Source: Methylocystaceae bacterium UBA5192
GTDB lineage: Bacteria; Pseudomonadota; Alphaproteobacteria; Rhizobiales; Beijerinckiaceae
NCBI GenBank assembly: GCA_002412985.1
Contig: DHWC01000025.1
Coordinates: 1-7,043, forward strand
DNA: 7,043 nucleotides
Direction: 5' to 3'
This document shows, in pieces, positions 1 to 6,153 of this stretch. Position numbers and translations under genes: made by a program. Every line of letters begins with the position of its first letter. Within the stretch, counting starts at the first letter, position 1. The notes below the pieces were generated by a model that was not told the origin of the DNA, did not search any database, and was given only the letters and a program-made list of their open reading frames with translations.

Positions 1-734
1 GCGATTTCGCTTGCAGGCGATGAGTCATTAATAAAGGCCGCAAGAGCGTCACGGATATCAGTCGCAACTTTCTCAGCTCTTTGCATAAACTGACGTCTTT
101 GCGCTAATAATTCTTCTTCACCTAGTTGAGCATTTAATGAAGAAAGCTCAGCATGCGCGTGCCGCAAATAGTCAGCATCTAACTTGGCTTTTTGAATGCG
201 CGCTTCTTCATCAGCGCTAAGCCGCAGCGCACTGCGCCAGCTGGTATAAAGACTCCTTACCTCAGCGAGCTGCTCAAACAATCCGCCAAACGCATCAACA
301 AGCGCGCGATGGGCTGCGGGGTCTACCAAAGCCCGATCATCATGCTGACAATGGATCTCAACAAGACAATTGCCGATCGCGCGCAAAGCTTGAGCGGTCG
401 CTGGCTGGTCATTAACAAAAGCTCGAGTGCGACCATCTGAACTTTGAACGCGACGTAGAACGATTTCATGCTCGCTAACGAAGCCAAATTGGCGCGCGGT
501 GAGATGTGCGGGATGCTCGAGGGGAAGCGAAAAAACCGCCGTAACTTGTCCCTGCTCTTTACCTGCACGCACTAGGCTCGCATCGCCTCGTCCTCCCAAC
601 GCCAAGACAAAAGCATCTAATAAAATTGACTTACCGGCACCCGTCTCACCAGTCAGCGTTGTCAGACCAGAACTAAATTCTAGGTCCAGCGCGTCAATGA
701 GCACAATATCTCGAATTGATAGTTGTTGGAGCAT
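1..734 (-). CDS. recN: DNA repair protein RecN, N-terminal part (cut by window edge)
   Basis: SMC-like ATPase of recombinational repair of double-strand breaks, acting on DNA in the cytoplasm. The frame is open from the ATG at 734 to the left edge, giving 244 codons of a family that is usually about 550 residues. The start MLQQLSIRDIVLID is typical: the first beta strand of the ABC head. Walker A is GETGAGKS at residues 29-36. The segment IHCQHDDRALVDP (127-139) matches the conserved block after the first head lobe and is of the alphaproteobacterial type. From about residue 152 the sequence becomes charged and helical (for example EEARIQKAKLDADYLRHAHAE), which is the start of the coiled-coil arm. 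The second head lobe (ABC signature, Walker B) lies outside the window. The Shine-Dalgarno is weak (AGG only 3 nt before the ATG). I see no clear alphaproteobacterial LexA box (GTTC-N7-GTTC) in the 116 nt upstream. Residue 129 is Cys where most relatives have Gly. Confidence 0.96.
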   Translation of the reverse strand, partial: MLQQLSIRDIVLIDALDLEFSSGLTTLTGETGAGKSILLDAFVLALGGRGDASLVRAGKEQGQVTAVFSLPLEHPAHLTARQFGFVSEHEIVLRRVQSSDGRTRAFVNDQPATAQALRAIGNCLVEIHCQHDDRALVDPAAHRALVDAFGGLFEQLAEVRSLYTSWRSALRLSADEEARIQKAKLDADYLRHAHAELSSLNAQLGEEELLAQRRQFMQRAEKVATDIRDALAAFINDSSPASEI

Positions 735-820
735 GGGCCTAGATCAAAGTCATCATCAAGCCGAGCCGACGCCGCGCCGATTCGAATTTCAAGATCATAG
801 CCGCTCAGAACTCATTCCAT

Positions 821-844
821 AAAGCGGCAAGCTAGGCCGCTTTT
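821..844 (-). terminator. Hairpin between bamD and recN, weak terminator or attenuator
   Basis: The arms AAAGCGGC (821-828) and GCCGCTTT (836-843) pair perfectly over 8 bp around a 7-nt loop. The hairpin begins 7 nt after the bamD stop. On the minus strand it is followed by only TTT and then ATGG, so it is a poor intrinsic terminator in the direction of the genes. On the plus strand the tail is TTTT. It may partly end the bamD transcript or protect its 3' end; recN may still be reached by read-through. The rest of 735-850 shows no convincing promoter. Confidence 0.45.
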
Positions 845-850
845 GATCAG

Positions 851-1762
851 CTAACTCTTAGAGGGCGAAAGAGTTTTGCTTAGCTTTGAAATCCACGAGT
901 CCTTATGATCTTCCGGCTCTAGCCCGTCTTTTTGCAACAGAGAATGGGCATCTTTATACCATTGCGAGTCGGGAAAATTATGCCCCAATATCGCCGCTGC
1001 AGTTTGCGCTTCGCCAACAATACCCATTGCTAGATAGGCTTCGGTTAACCGATAGAGAGCCTCTTCCGTATGACGCGTATTTTGGTACTTTCCCAAAACA
1101 TCATGAAAGCGATTAACAGCAGCTGGATAATTATTGCGTGTTAAGTAGAATCGTCCAACCTGCATTTCTTTTGCAGCTAATTGATCACGCGCGATCTGCA
1201 TTTTATAGCGCGCATCGCTCACATATTCAGACTGCGGATATTTCTGTATCAATGCAGTAAAAATTTCGACAGCCTTCTCGGCTGGCTGCTGATCCCGCAT
1301 GGTATCCGGAACTTGATTAAAATAAGACATGCCCGCTAGGTAAAACGCATAAGGCGTATCTGATGAATTTGGGTAGAGACCAATGTAACGTTGTGCAGAC
1401 TGCACGGCGTCATCATAGGCAGGCTTTTGATACTGAGCGAAGGTTGCCATCAAGAGGCCCTTGCGTCCCCATTCAGTCGAGGGAAAAGCCTTTTCAACTT
1501 CGGTAAATTTTTTTGCCGCCCCCTCATAATCGCGGGCCTTAAGCTTCGCCAATCCCTGATTATAGAGATCTTCTGCAGGAATATCTGGCGTAATTTCCGA
1601 CTTGTATTTTTCTGGTCCCCAAATCCCAAATCCAGTTGAGAGATTATCTAAAATATCGGCATGGCTGGACGAGGCGGGCATACTCAAAACCAAGACGAAA
1701 GCAATTTTACAAATCTCAGCTAAGCGTAGTTTTCTACAGCATGAGACTGAAAGAAATATCAT
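851..1762 (-). CDS. bamD: Outer membrane assembly factor BamD (ComL family), with atypical signal peptide
   Basis: Component of the BAM complex, which inserts beta-barrel proteins into the outer membrane from the periplasmic side. It is 303 residues, normal for the family. The start at 1762 is chosen because GAGG lies 8 nt upstream and a signal peptide follows directly. The frame stays open to a TTG at 1891, but that extension does not look like a protein N-terminus. Residues 10-19 are basic (RKLRLAEICK), 20-28 are hydrophobic (IAFVLVLSM), and PASSSHA|D suggests cleavage by signal peptidase I after about residue 35. TPR repeats run from about residue 63 to 285: DLYNQGLAKLKARDYEGAAK, then FPSTEWGRK, YIGLYPNSSDTPYAFY, DQLAAKEMQVGRFYL and the well conserved GIVGEAQTAAAILGHNFPDS. 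The oddity is that BamD is normally a lipoprotein, yet no lipobox cysteine follows the hydrophobic core and the mature part has no Cys at all. It lies 156 nt after lpxC; no strong terminator is seen between them, so co-transcription is likely. Confidence 0.94.
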   Translation of the reverse strand: MIFLSVSCCRKLRLAEICKIAFVLVLSMPASSSHADILDNLSTGFGIWGPEKYKSEITPDIPAEDLYNQGLAKLKARDYEGAAKKFTEVEKAFPSTEWGRKGLLMATFAQYQKPAYDDAVQSAQRYIGLYPNSSDTPYAFYLAGMSYFNQVPDTMRDQQPAEKAVEIFTALIQKYPQSEYVSDARYKMQIARDQLAAKEMQVGRFYLTRNNYPAAVNRFHDVLGKYQNTRHTEEALYRLTEAYLAMGIVGEAQTAAAILGHNFPDSQWYKDAHSLLQKDGLEPEDHKDSWISKLSKTLSPSKS

Positions 1763-1918
1763 TTTAAGCGCCTCATTTGGCATCGCGGAGCGCGACTTGC
1801 ACATGCATGCTGGACGGATGAATGACCTATACAGGCCATAAGACACAAGTCCCCTGCCGCTTTTGACGAGCTCAGAGGCGTGAAAGACCAAGAATTAAAA
1901 AGCCTGCTTCTGGCGAGA
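1763..1918. other. lpxC-bamD intergenic region, no clear signals
   Basis: These 156 nt hold the bamD Shine-Dalgarno (GAGG, 8 nt before the ATG) but no hairpin strong enough to call a terminator. Just after the lpxC stop, GCC and GGC flank AGAAGCA ahead of TTTTT, but a 3-bp stem is too short. I found no promoter with both boxes at a normal spacing. The bamD frame is open across most of the region without looking coding. Confidence 0.4.
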
Positions 1919-2782
1919 TTATGGCGATATCGCTGTCAATTGACCGCGCGCGGGGGAATTTCGCGCCTTTTCTAACACAAGGGCCCCAGCCTCAAACGCT
2001 GCCTTTAATAAGCTCACATTAAGTCGGTGCCCACTACGATAGGAGCGAAAGGCTCCGATCAAAGGCGCTCCAGCCAAAGCCAAATCCCCAACGGCATCAA
2101 GCATTTTATGGCGCGCGCATTCATTTTCATAACGAAGGCCATGTGGATTAAGAACGCCTCTCTCATCATAGACCAGCGAATTCTCGAGGCTTGCGCCAAG
2201 GGCAAGACCCTGGCTCCAGAGGCGCTGCGCCTCATCTAACGAGCCAAAACTTCGCGCCGAGGCCAATTCATTGCGAAAAGTCTCAGGGGTCAAGGAAAGA
2301 ACATGACGCTGACGCCCGATTGGCTGTCGAAACGCAACCTCAACGTCAAAGCTCATGCCAGAAGACGCCGGCGTCAACTGCGCCCAAGCTGCGCCATCGC
2401 TGACTCGAACAGGAGCCACAACACGCAGGATTTTTTTATGCTGCTTCAAAAAAACGAGACCAACCTCATCTATGGCGTCAACAAAGCAGCGCGCTGATCC
2501 ATCCATCGCGGGCACTTCGCCGCCGGTAACATGAACCACTGCATTATCGACGCCCAGCGACATCAGCGCTGCAACCAAATGTTCAATTGTCGCAATAGCG
2601 ACGCCATTGGCTATGAGTGAAGTTTGACGTTGCAGCGCCTGGGCGTTTGGCAAGAGCGCTTCGATTTCTTGCCCATCCGCAACGAAAATGATCCCAGCAT
2701 CGGCAGAAGCGGGCTCGAGGGCGACACGCGTGTTGCGGCCATTATGAACTCCCAAACCCGCAAGCAAGACGGACCGGGCCAA
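1919..2782 (-). CDS. lpxC: UDP-3-O-acyl-N-acetylglucosamine deacetylase LpxC
   Basis: Zinc-dependent cytoplasmic enzyme that removes the acetyl group from UDP-3-O-acyl-GlcNAc, the committed step of lipid A synthesis. Counted from the TTG at 2782 (287 residues), the zinc ligands are H68 (in TIEHLVAAL), H225 and D229 (in RHKMLDAVGDL). The preceding E67 and the catalytic H252 (in YRSGHRLN) are also present, as are GLGVHNGR near the start, PAMDGSA (91-97) and GLALGASLENSLV (192-204). The enzyme therefore looks intact. The TTG is the only conventional start codon in frame, but the codons before it read C-Q-T-T-L, which matches the conserved QTTL that opens LpxC in relatives. The true start is thus probably upstream: an ATT at 2818 lies 7 nt after a GGGGAGGG Shine-Dalgarno. 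Alternatively, removal of one C at 2791-2792 would put the ATG at 2795 in frame as MQTTLARSV. The given start is the conservative choice. The gene follows the ftsZ terminator, so it should have its own promoter. Confidence 0.96.
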   Translation of the reverse strand: MARSVLLAGLGVHNGRNTRVALEPASADAGIIFVADGQEIEALLPNAQALQRQTSLIANGVAIATIEHLVAALMSLGVDNAVVHVTGGEVPAMDGSARCFVDAIDEVGLVFLKQHKKILRVVAPVRVSDGAAWAQLTPASSGMSFDVEVAFRQPIGRQRHVLSLTPETFRNELASARSFGSLDEAQRLWSQGLALGASLENSLVYDERGVLNPHGLRYENECARHKMLDAVGDLALAGAPLIGAFRSYRSGHRLNVSLLKAAFEAGALVLEKARNSPARGQLTAISP

Positions 2783-2825
2783 GGTTGTTTGGCATAAGTT
2801 CGACGATCCTGGGCGAATAGCTCAA

Positions 2826-2833
2826 CCCTCCCC
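2826..2833 (-). promoter_or_regulatory. Strong Shine-Dalgarno in the lpxC leader, facing an ATT codon
   Basis: On the minus strand GGGGAGGG ends 7 nt before an ATT codon (2818) that is in frame with lpxC. This is the best ribosome binding site in the window, yet no ATG, GTG or in-frame TTG lies at a usable distance. It lies inside a 5-codon ORF (ATG at 2839, TGA at 2822-2824) that is also in the lpxC frame. This placement is the main reason to suspect a non-standard lpxC start. Confidence 0.5.
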
Positions 2834-2869
2834 ACGCATTGGCGACTTGAAATCACCCTCTTGGGAGAA

Positions 2870-2924
2870 GTTATAATCAAATTAACGCCTTTAGCTCCAG
2901 TAACGCTTTGTTACATTTTGTAAC
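2870..2924 (-). promoter_or_regulatory. Putative lpxC promoter with phased GTWAC operator array
   Basis: On the minus strand TATAAC (2875-2870) could serve as a -10 box. No good -35 box stands 16-18 nt upstream. Instead, three half-sites GTAAC (2900-2904), GTTAC (2910-2914) and GTAAC (2920-2924) lie at exact 10-bp steps. The last two form the perfect palindrome TTGTTACA-TTT-TGTAACAA (2908-2926). With a start site 7 or so nt after the -10 box, the array would lie at about -37 to -61. That is where activators of the OmpR/PhoB type usually bind when they replace a -35 box. The promoter assignment is inference; the repeats are seen directly. The binding protein is unknown. Confidence 0.4.
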
Positions 2925-2925
2925 A

Positions 2926-2954
2926 ATAAAAAAAGGCCTGCAAAGCAGGCCTTT
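2926..2954 (-). terminator. Intrinsic terminator of ftsZ
   Basis: A perfect 10-bp stem, AAAGGCCTGC / GCAGGCCTTT (2932-2941 and 2945-2954), encloses a 3-nt loop. It begins 21 nt after the ftsZ stop. On the minus strand it runs straight into seven T (2934-2928). This is a textbook Rho-independent terminator and marks the end of the division gene transcript. lpxC must therefore be transcribed mainly from its own promoter. On the plus strand the tail is TTTGATTTAT, so weak termination from the other side is possible. Confidence 0.9.
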
Positions 2955-2975
2955 GATTTATCAGGATAATGGCTC

Positions 2976-4682
2976 TTAACTGTTAGATTGGCGTCTCAGA
3001 AAAGCTGGGATTTCCAGATGGTCTTCCTCAGCCTGTCGCGGCGGCGCAGCGCGTCGACCCTGGAGGTCAAAGCCGCTCTGTGGCCCTGGCGCAATTGGTC
3101 GCTTTGCATATTCGACGTGCTGCGGGGTTGGCGCATTATGCCCTACGGGACCGCGCTGCGGGGGTGCATATGCCGTAACAGGCGGCGGCGGCGGGCTATG
3201 CAGCGTTTCTTCTTGTCGACTTGCGCCGAAAGACGCTAAGCGCTCAAAAATTGATTTACGTCTTGGATCTTGCACAGCTGCCTCACCGCGCTGTTGCTGC
3301 CGAATTTGATCTTGCACAGGCTTCGGGAAGTCCTCGACCTGAGGCATACGCGGCATGCGGGGCGCTTCGGCTACTGGCGGAACATAAGACGCGACGCTCA
3401 CCTCAGCAGGCGCCGGCATCTCTGCAACCGCGGGTGGCGCAACATAGGTTTGCCGAACAGGAGCCGGCTCAAAATAAACGCCATGCGCGGCAGCTGGGGG
3501 AGGGGACTGATAGGCAGGCGAAACAATCGATTCAGGATGCTTTGCCATTTCGGAGGTCTCACGCAGCTCTGATTGATAGGGCTGCATGTTTTGAGGCGCA
3601 ACTTGCGGCGTCGTCACGACAGGCGGGGTAATCCGCTGTGAGGCCATATTCTGGCGCATACGCTCAGCAGCTTCCGCCATACGCGCCGCGCTCGTCGGAT
3701 CCTCCACCGTTATCGTCGCAAGATCGATACCTGTCGCAACAACAGATACGCGGACAACGCCCTCGAGAGATGAGTCAAAGGTTGCGCCAAGAATAATATT
3801 CGCGTCCTCGTCAACTTCTTGACGGATGCGGCTCGCAGCCTCGTCGACCTCATAGAGTGTCAAGTCATGGCCGCCTGTAATGGAGATTAATAAACCACGC
3901 GCGCCTTTCATAGACACTTCATCAAGAAGCGGATTTGCGATCGCGGCCTCTGCAGCGAGGTTAGCGCGGCGTTCGCCTGTCGCTTCTCCAGTGCCCATCA
4001 TCGCTTTACCCATGCCACGCATAATTGAGCGCACATCGGCAAAATCAAGATTGATCAAACCTTCCTTCACCATGAGGTCTGTAACAGACGCTACGCCTGA
4101 GTAAAGAACCTCATCCGCCATCGCGAAGGCATCGGCAAAAGTTGTTTTCTCCGTAGCGATACGGAAAAGATTCTGATTGGGGATTACGATCAGCGTATCA
4201 ACGCATTTTTGTAATTCAGCGATACCTGAATCTGCTATGCGCAGACGCCGCTGTCCTTCAAAATGGAACGGTTTTGTTACAACGCCGACAGTAAGGATTC
4301 CCATCTCGCGCGCGATCTGAGCAATAACAGGCGCCGCGCCTGTCCCTGTGCCGCCGCCCATACCGGCTGTAACAAAACACATATGTGCGCCATGGAGCTG
4401 ATCGCGAATTTCATCGCGCGCTTCTTCGGCAGCCGCGCGACCGATTTCCGGTTGAGCGCCAGCGCCTAAGCCCTCCGTAACCTGAAGACCCATCTGAATG
4501 ACTCTCTCCGCCTGAGACGACGCAAGCGCCTGCGCATCCGTATTCGCAACAAGAAAGTCAACGCCAGAGAGACCCGATGCGATCATATTATTGACAGCAT
4601 TGCAGCCACCGCCGCCAACGCCGCAAACGATGATCCGGGGCTTTAATTCCCTCAGTTCAGGAGCTATCAGATTGATCGTCAT
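2976..4682 (-). CDS. ftsZ: Cell division protein FtsZ
   Basis: Tubulin-like GTPase that polymerises at mid-cell and recruits the divisome. The 568 residues are long compared with E. coli (383) but normal for alphaproteobacteria. The GTPase domain spans about 15-320: [14 protein letters not shown] (21-34), the tubulin signature GGGTGTG (109-115), PNQNLFRI (168-175), and the catalytic T7 loop NLDFADV (211-217) that completes the site of the next subunit. A Pro/Ala-rich disordered linker (about 330-550) follows, with a short helix-like stretch at about [16 protein letters not shown] and another at [13 protein letters not shown], as in Hyphomicrobiales relatives. The C-terminal peptide LEIPAFLRR (556-564) is the docking site for FtsA and other partners. 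The start at 4682 has GAGAGG 8 nt upstream and its ATGA overlaps the stop of a 32-codon ORF. The gene ends in a strong terminator. I see no missing key residue. Confidence 0.99.
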   Translation of the reverse strand: MTINLIAPELRELKPRIIVCGVGGGGCNAVNNMIASGLSGVDFLVANTDAQALASSQAERVIQMGLQVTEGLGAGAQPEIGRAAAEEARDEIRDQLHGAHMCFVTAGMGGGTGTGAAPVIAQIAREMGILTVGVVTKPFHFEGQRRLRIADSGIAELQKCVDTLIVIPNQNLFRIATEKTTFADAFAMADEVLYSGVASVTDLMVKEGLINLDFADVRSIMRGMGKAMMGTGEATGERRANLAAEAAIANPLLDEVSMKGARGLLISITGGHDLTLYEVDEAASRIRQEVDEDANIILGATFDSSLEGVVRVSVVATGIDLATITVEDPTSAARMAEAAERMRQNMASQRITPPVVTTPQVAPQNMQPYQSELRETSEMAKHPESIVSPAYQSPPPAAAHGVYFEPAPVRQTYVAPPAVAEMPAPAEVSVASYVPPVAEAPRMPRMPQVEDFPKPVQDQIRQQQRGEAAVQDPRRKSIFERLASFGASRQEETLHSPPPPPVTAYAPPQRGPVGHNAPTPQHVEYAKRPIAPGPQSGFDLQGRRAAPPRQAEEDHLEIPAFLRRQSNS

Positions 4683-4777
4683 TTTACAGGCCTCTCACTC
4701 TTCTCTTTTTTATCGGCGCCGGTTGTCACTCTCCTTGGACGCCCGTCGCCGAACGCTTCGTCCTCGGTCATTTTCAT
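4679..4777 (-). CDS. Small ORF of 32 codons overlapping the ftsZ start (doubtful)
   Basis: This frame begins with ATG AAA ATG at 4777 and ends in a TGA that overlaps the ftsZ ATG by the 4-nt arrangement ATGA, typical of translational coupling. The predicted peptide begins [16 protein letters not shown] and ends in [12 protein letters not shown]. It is highly charged, with no membrane segment and no family I recognise. The upstream GAGAAG is a weak ribosome binding site 6 nt from the ATG. Its start codon itself overlaps the stop of another tiny ORF. It could be a leader peptide that delivers ribosomes to ftsZ, or simply chance: an ORF this short carries little coding evidence. Confidence 0.25.
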   Translation of the reverse strand: MKMTEDEAFGDGRPRRVTTGADKKEKSERPVK

Positions 4778-4837
4778 TCCGGACTTCTCACACCGCATTG
4801 CTTTTGGCTCATGAGAATCATTTTCATACCGGATTCT
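4768..4837. repeat. Pair of imperfect direct repeats in the ftsA-ftsZ gap
   Basis: TCATTTTCATTCCGGA (4768-4783) and TCATTTTCATACCGGA (4818-4833) match at 15 of 16 positions. With one gap the match extends over TTCT to 4788 and 4837. The copies start exactly 50 bp apart, close to five helical turns. On the minus strand each contains CCGGWATGAAAATGA, that is, a possible start codon. The second copy runs into the last two bases of the ftsA stop codon. It may be an operator pair or the trace of a local duplication; the sequence alone does not decide. Confidence 0.6.
4774..4827 (-). CDS. Small ORF of 17 codons after ftsA (doubtful)
   Basis: This ORF starts at 4827, 8 nt after the ftsA stop, with ATG AAA ATG. 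It ends in a TGA (4776-4774) that overlaps the ATG of the following 32-codon ORF as ATGA. The peptide [17 protein letters not shown] matches nothing I know. No Shine-Dalgarno is visible, so it would depend on ribosomes finishing ftsA. Its start and its stop lie at equivalent places in the two copies of a direct repeat, so the arrangement may reflect duplication rather than a selected gene. Confidence 0.18.
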   Translation of the reverse strand: MKMILMSQKQCGVRSPE

Positions 4838-6149
4838 AAAAGCTTTCTCTTAACCATCTACTGACGCGGGAGACATAATTGTCTGTGCCTGTCGCCGCGC
4901 GATATTCTCGACGCGGTTCGAAATATTCATGTCCAGCAACTTGCGGATAGACAAGCAAACCTGCTGCAGCGGCAAAAGCAGGAGATTGCGCGGACTGAGT
5001 TAAGCCATCCACGCCGATAGGACGTCCAATTCTCGCTTGTCCGCCTAGGATCTGACGCACCGCCTCTGTCATGCCATTAAGCTGACACGCGCCCCCTGTG
5101 AGCACGATGCGACGATTAGGACTGACTGGAAATCCTGCGCGTTTGAGACGCTCAGCGAGAAATTCAAGCGTTTCCTCTACACGCGGCCGAATGATACGAA
5201 CTAATTGCGCTTTTGAAGCATGCGCACGATTTGACCCATGTTCTCCCACATGGTCAAAAGCAATCATTTCGCGCTCGTCAGAAGAAGCGACAATAGCTGA
5301 ACCATGGAGTGTTTTAAGACGCTCAGCATCTACCAAACGCGCATCAAGACCCCGCGCGATGTCCATCGTGACATGTCCGCCGCCAAGCATGACAGCATCC
5401 AGATGCACCATTTCGCCCCTATCAAAAACGGCCAAGGACGTTGAACCTGCACCCATATCGATTAGTAAAACGCCCATCTCAGCTTCATCTGGCTCGAGGA
5501 CGGCTAAGGCTGCCGCATAGGGCGCCGCCGCTAATCCTTCTACGCCCAAATGCCCGCGCTCAACTGCAATAATAAGATTGCGCGTCGCTGTCTGATCACT
5601 CGTAGCGACATGAAGATCTACACCGAGCTCTTCCCCGATCATATCTTTGGGCTCGTGAATGCCACTAACGCCGTCAAGAGAAAAACCAGTTGGCAATGAA
5701 TGCAGCGCGACTCGACCTCGATGCAAATCATGCGCTGCAGAAGCTTCCAACACACGATGGATATCTGCAACTGCAACTTCTCTGCCGCCAATTGCGCATG
5801 TCGCATTAAAATGCTGAGAGGCCAGGCGACCGCCAGAGGCCGTAACAATCACATGATCTACCTGCATGCCACACATACGCTCGGCTGCATCGACCGTTTG
5901 ACGGATTGCGCGCTCGGCCTCATCCATATCGACAACAAGACCATTTTTAACACCGCGCGCACGCTGGTGACCCAGGCCAATAACGCGGGTGCGATGCGTA
6001 CGCCAATCTCCCGGCGCGATTTCAGCTGAAGGCGTCAATCTTGCAATGACGCAAGCGATTTTTGACGTGCCGACATCGAGCGCCGCAAATGTGGCGGATC
6101 GACGAGGCGAAAGCGGCTTCATACGCGGCGGAATGTTCGAAGATTGCAT
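4836..6149 (-). CDS. ftsA: Cell division protein FtsA
   Basis: Actin-like ATPase that tethers FtsZ to the inner membrane and recruits later divisome proteins. It has 437 residues when started at the ATG at 6149, which lies 4 nt after the ftsQ stop and 8 nt after the GGTGG of AAGGGTGGTGG. A GTG at 6164 would add five residues and overlap ftsQ, but is a poorer choice. The phosphate 1 loop is AALDVGTSK (22-30). The SHS2/1C subdomain follows with NGLVVDMDEAERAIRQTVDA and LHSLPTGFSLDGVSGI. Phosphate 2 is LLIDMGAGSTSLAVF, then VMLGGGHVTMDIARGL, and the adenosine motif IVLTGGACQLNGM. The tail YVSRVSRWLRESF (425-437) is the amphipathic membrane-targeting helix, separated from the core by a short linker after LLVYPQVAG. 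All hallmarks are intact. Tight spacing indicates co-transcription and probably coupled translation with ftsQ. Confidence 0.98.
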   Translation of the reverse strand: MQSSNIPPRMKPLSPRRSATFAALDVGTSKIACVIARLTPSAEIAPGDWRTHRTRVIGLGHQRARGVKNGLVVDMDEAERAIRQTVDAAERMCGMQVDHVIVTASGGRLASQHFNATCAIGGREVAVADIHRVLEASAAHDLHRGRVALHSLPTGFSLDGVSGIHEPKDMIGEELGVDLHVATSDQTATRNLIIAVERGHLGVEGLAAAPYAAALAVLEPDEAEMGVLLIDMGAGSTSLAVFDRGEMVHLDAVMLGGGHVTMDIARGLDARLVDAERLKTLHGSAIVASSDEREMIAFDHVGEHGSNRAHASKAQLVRIIRPRVEETLEFLAERLKRAGFPVSPNRRIVLTGGACQLNGMTEAVRQILGGQARIGRPIGVDGLTQSAQSPAFAAAAGLLVYPQVAGHEYFEPRREYRAATGTDNYVSRVSRWLRESF

Positions 6150-6153
6150 GAGA

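Noticed and set aside
499..822. A 107-codon plus-strand ORF opposite the start of recN
   Set aside because: The minus strand carries a clear RecN N-terminus with Walker A across most of the same bases, and the ORF has no recognisable domain.
735..850. Search for a LexA box upstream of recN
   Set aside because: A GTTC occurs on the minus strand, but the second GTTC at 7-nt spacing is absent.
1763..1891. N-terminal extension of BamD to the TTG at 1891
   Set aside because: It would put 43 polar residues before the signal peptide, while the ATG at 1762 has a proper GAGG at 8 nt.
2611..2880. An 89-codon minus-strand ORF overlapping the lpxC start in another frame
   Set aside because: Its product shows no family resemblance, and the LpxC frame is clearly conserved over the shared bases. 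I considered it only as a possible frameshifted N-terminus of lpxC; it does not supply a better one than ATT 2818 or ATG 2795.
3221..3631. A 136-codon ORF on the plus strand opposite the FtsZ linker
   Set aside because: It mirrors the Pro/Ala-rich linker codons, which avoid stops on the other strand; the product is low-complexity and unlike any known protein.
4711..4722. Palindrome CGGCGCCG followed by an A-rich stretch before ftsZ
   Set aside because: The stem is too short with no loop and the following run is A, not T, on the coding strand, so it is not a terminator of ftsA.
4850..4857. TTAACCAT, resembling a CtrA half-site, near the end of ftsA
   Set aside because: It lies in ftsA codons (Trp-Leu), and 7 nt later there is CTGA instead of TTAA, so a full TTAA-N7-TTAA box is not present.
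5098..5520. A 140-codon ORF on the plus strand opposite ftsA
   Set aside because: It lies wholly antisense to well conserved ftsA codons, has no family resemblance and no ribosome binding site; it is a shadow of the ftsA codon pattern.
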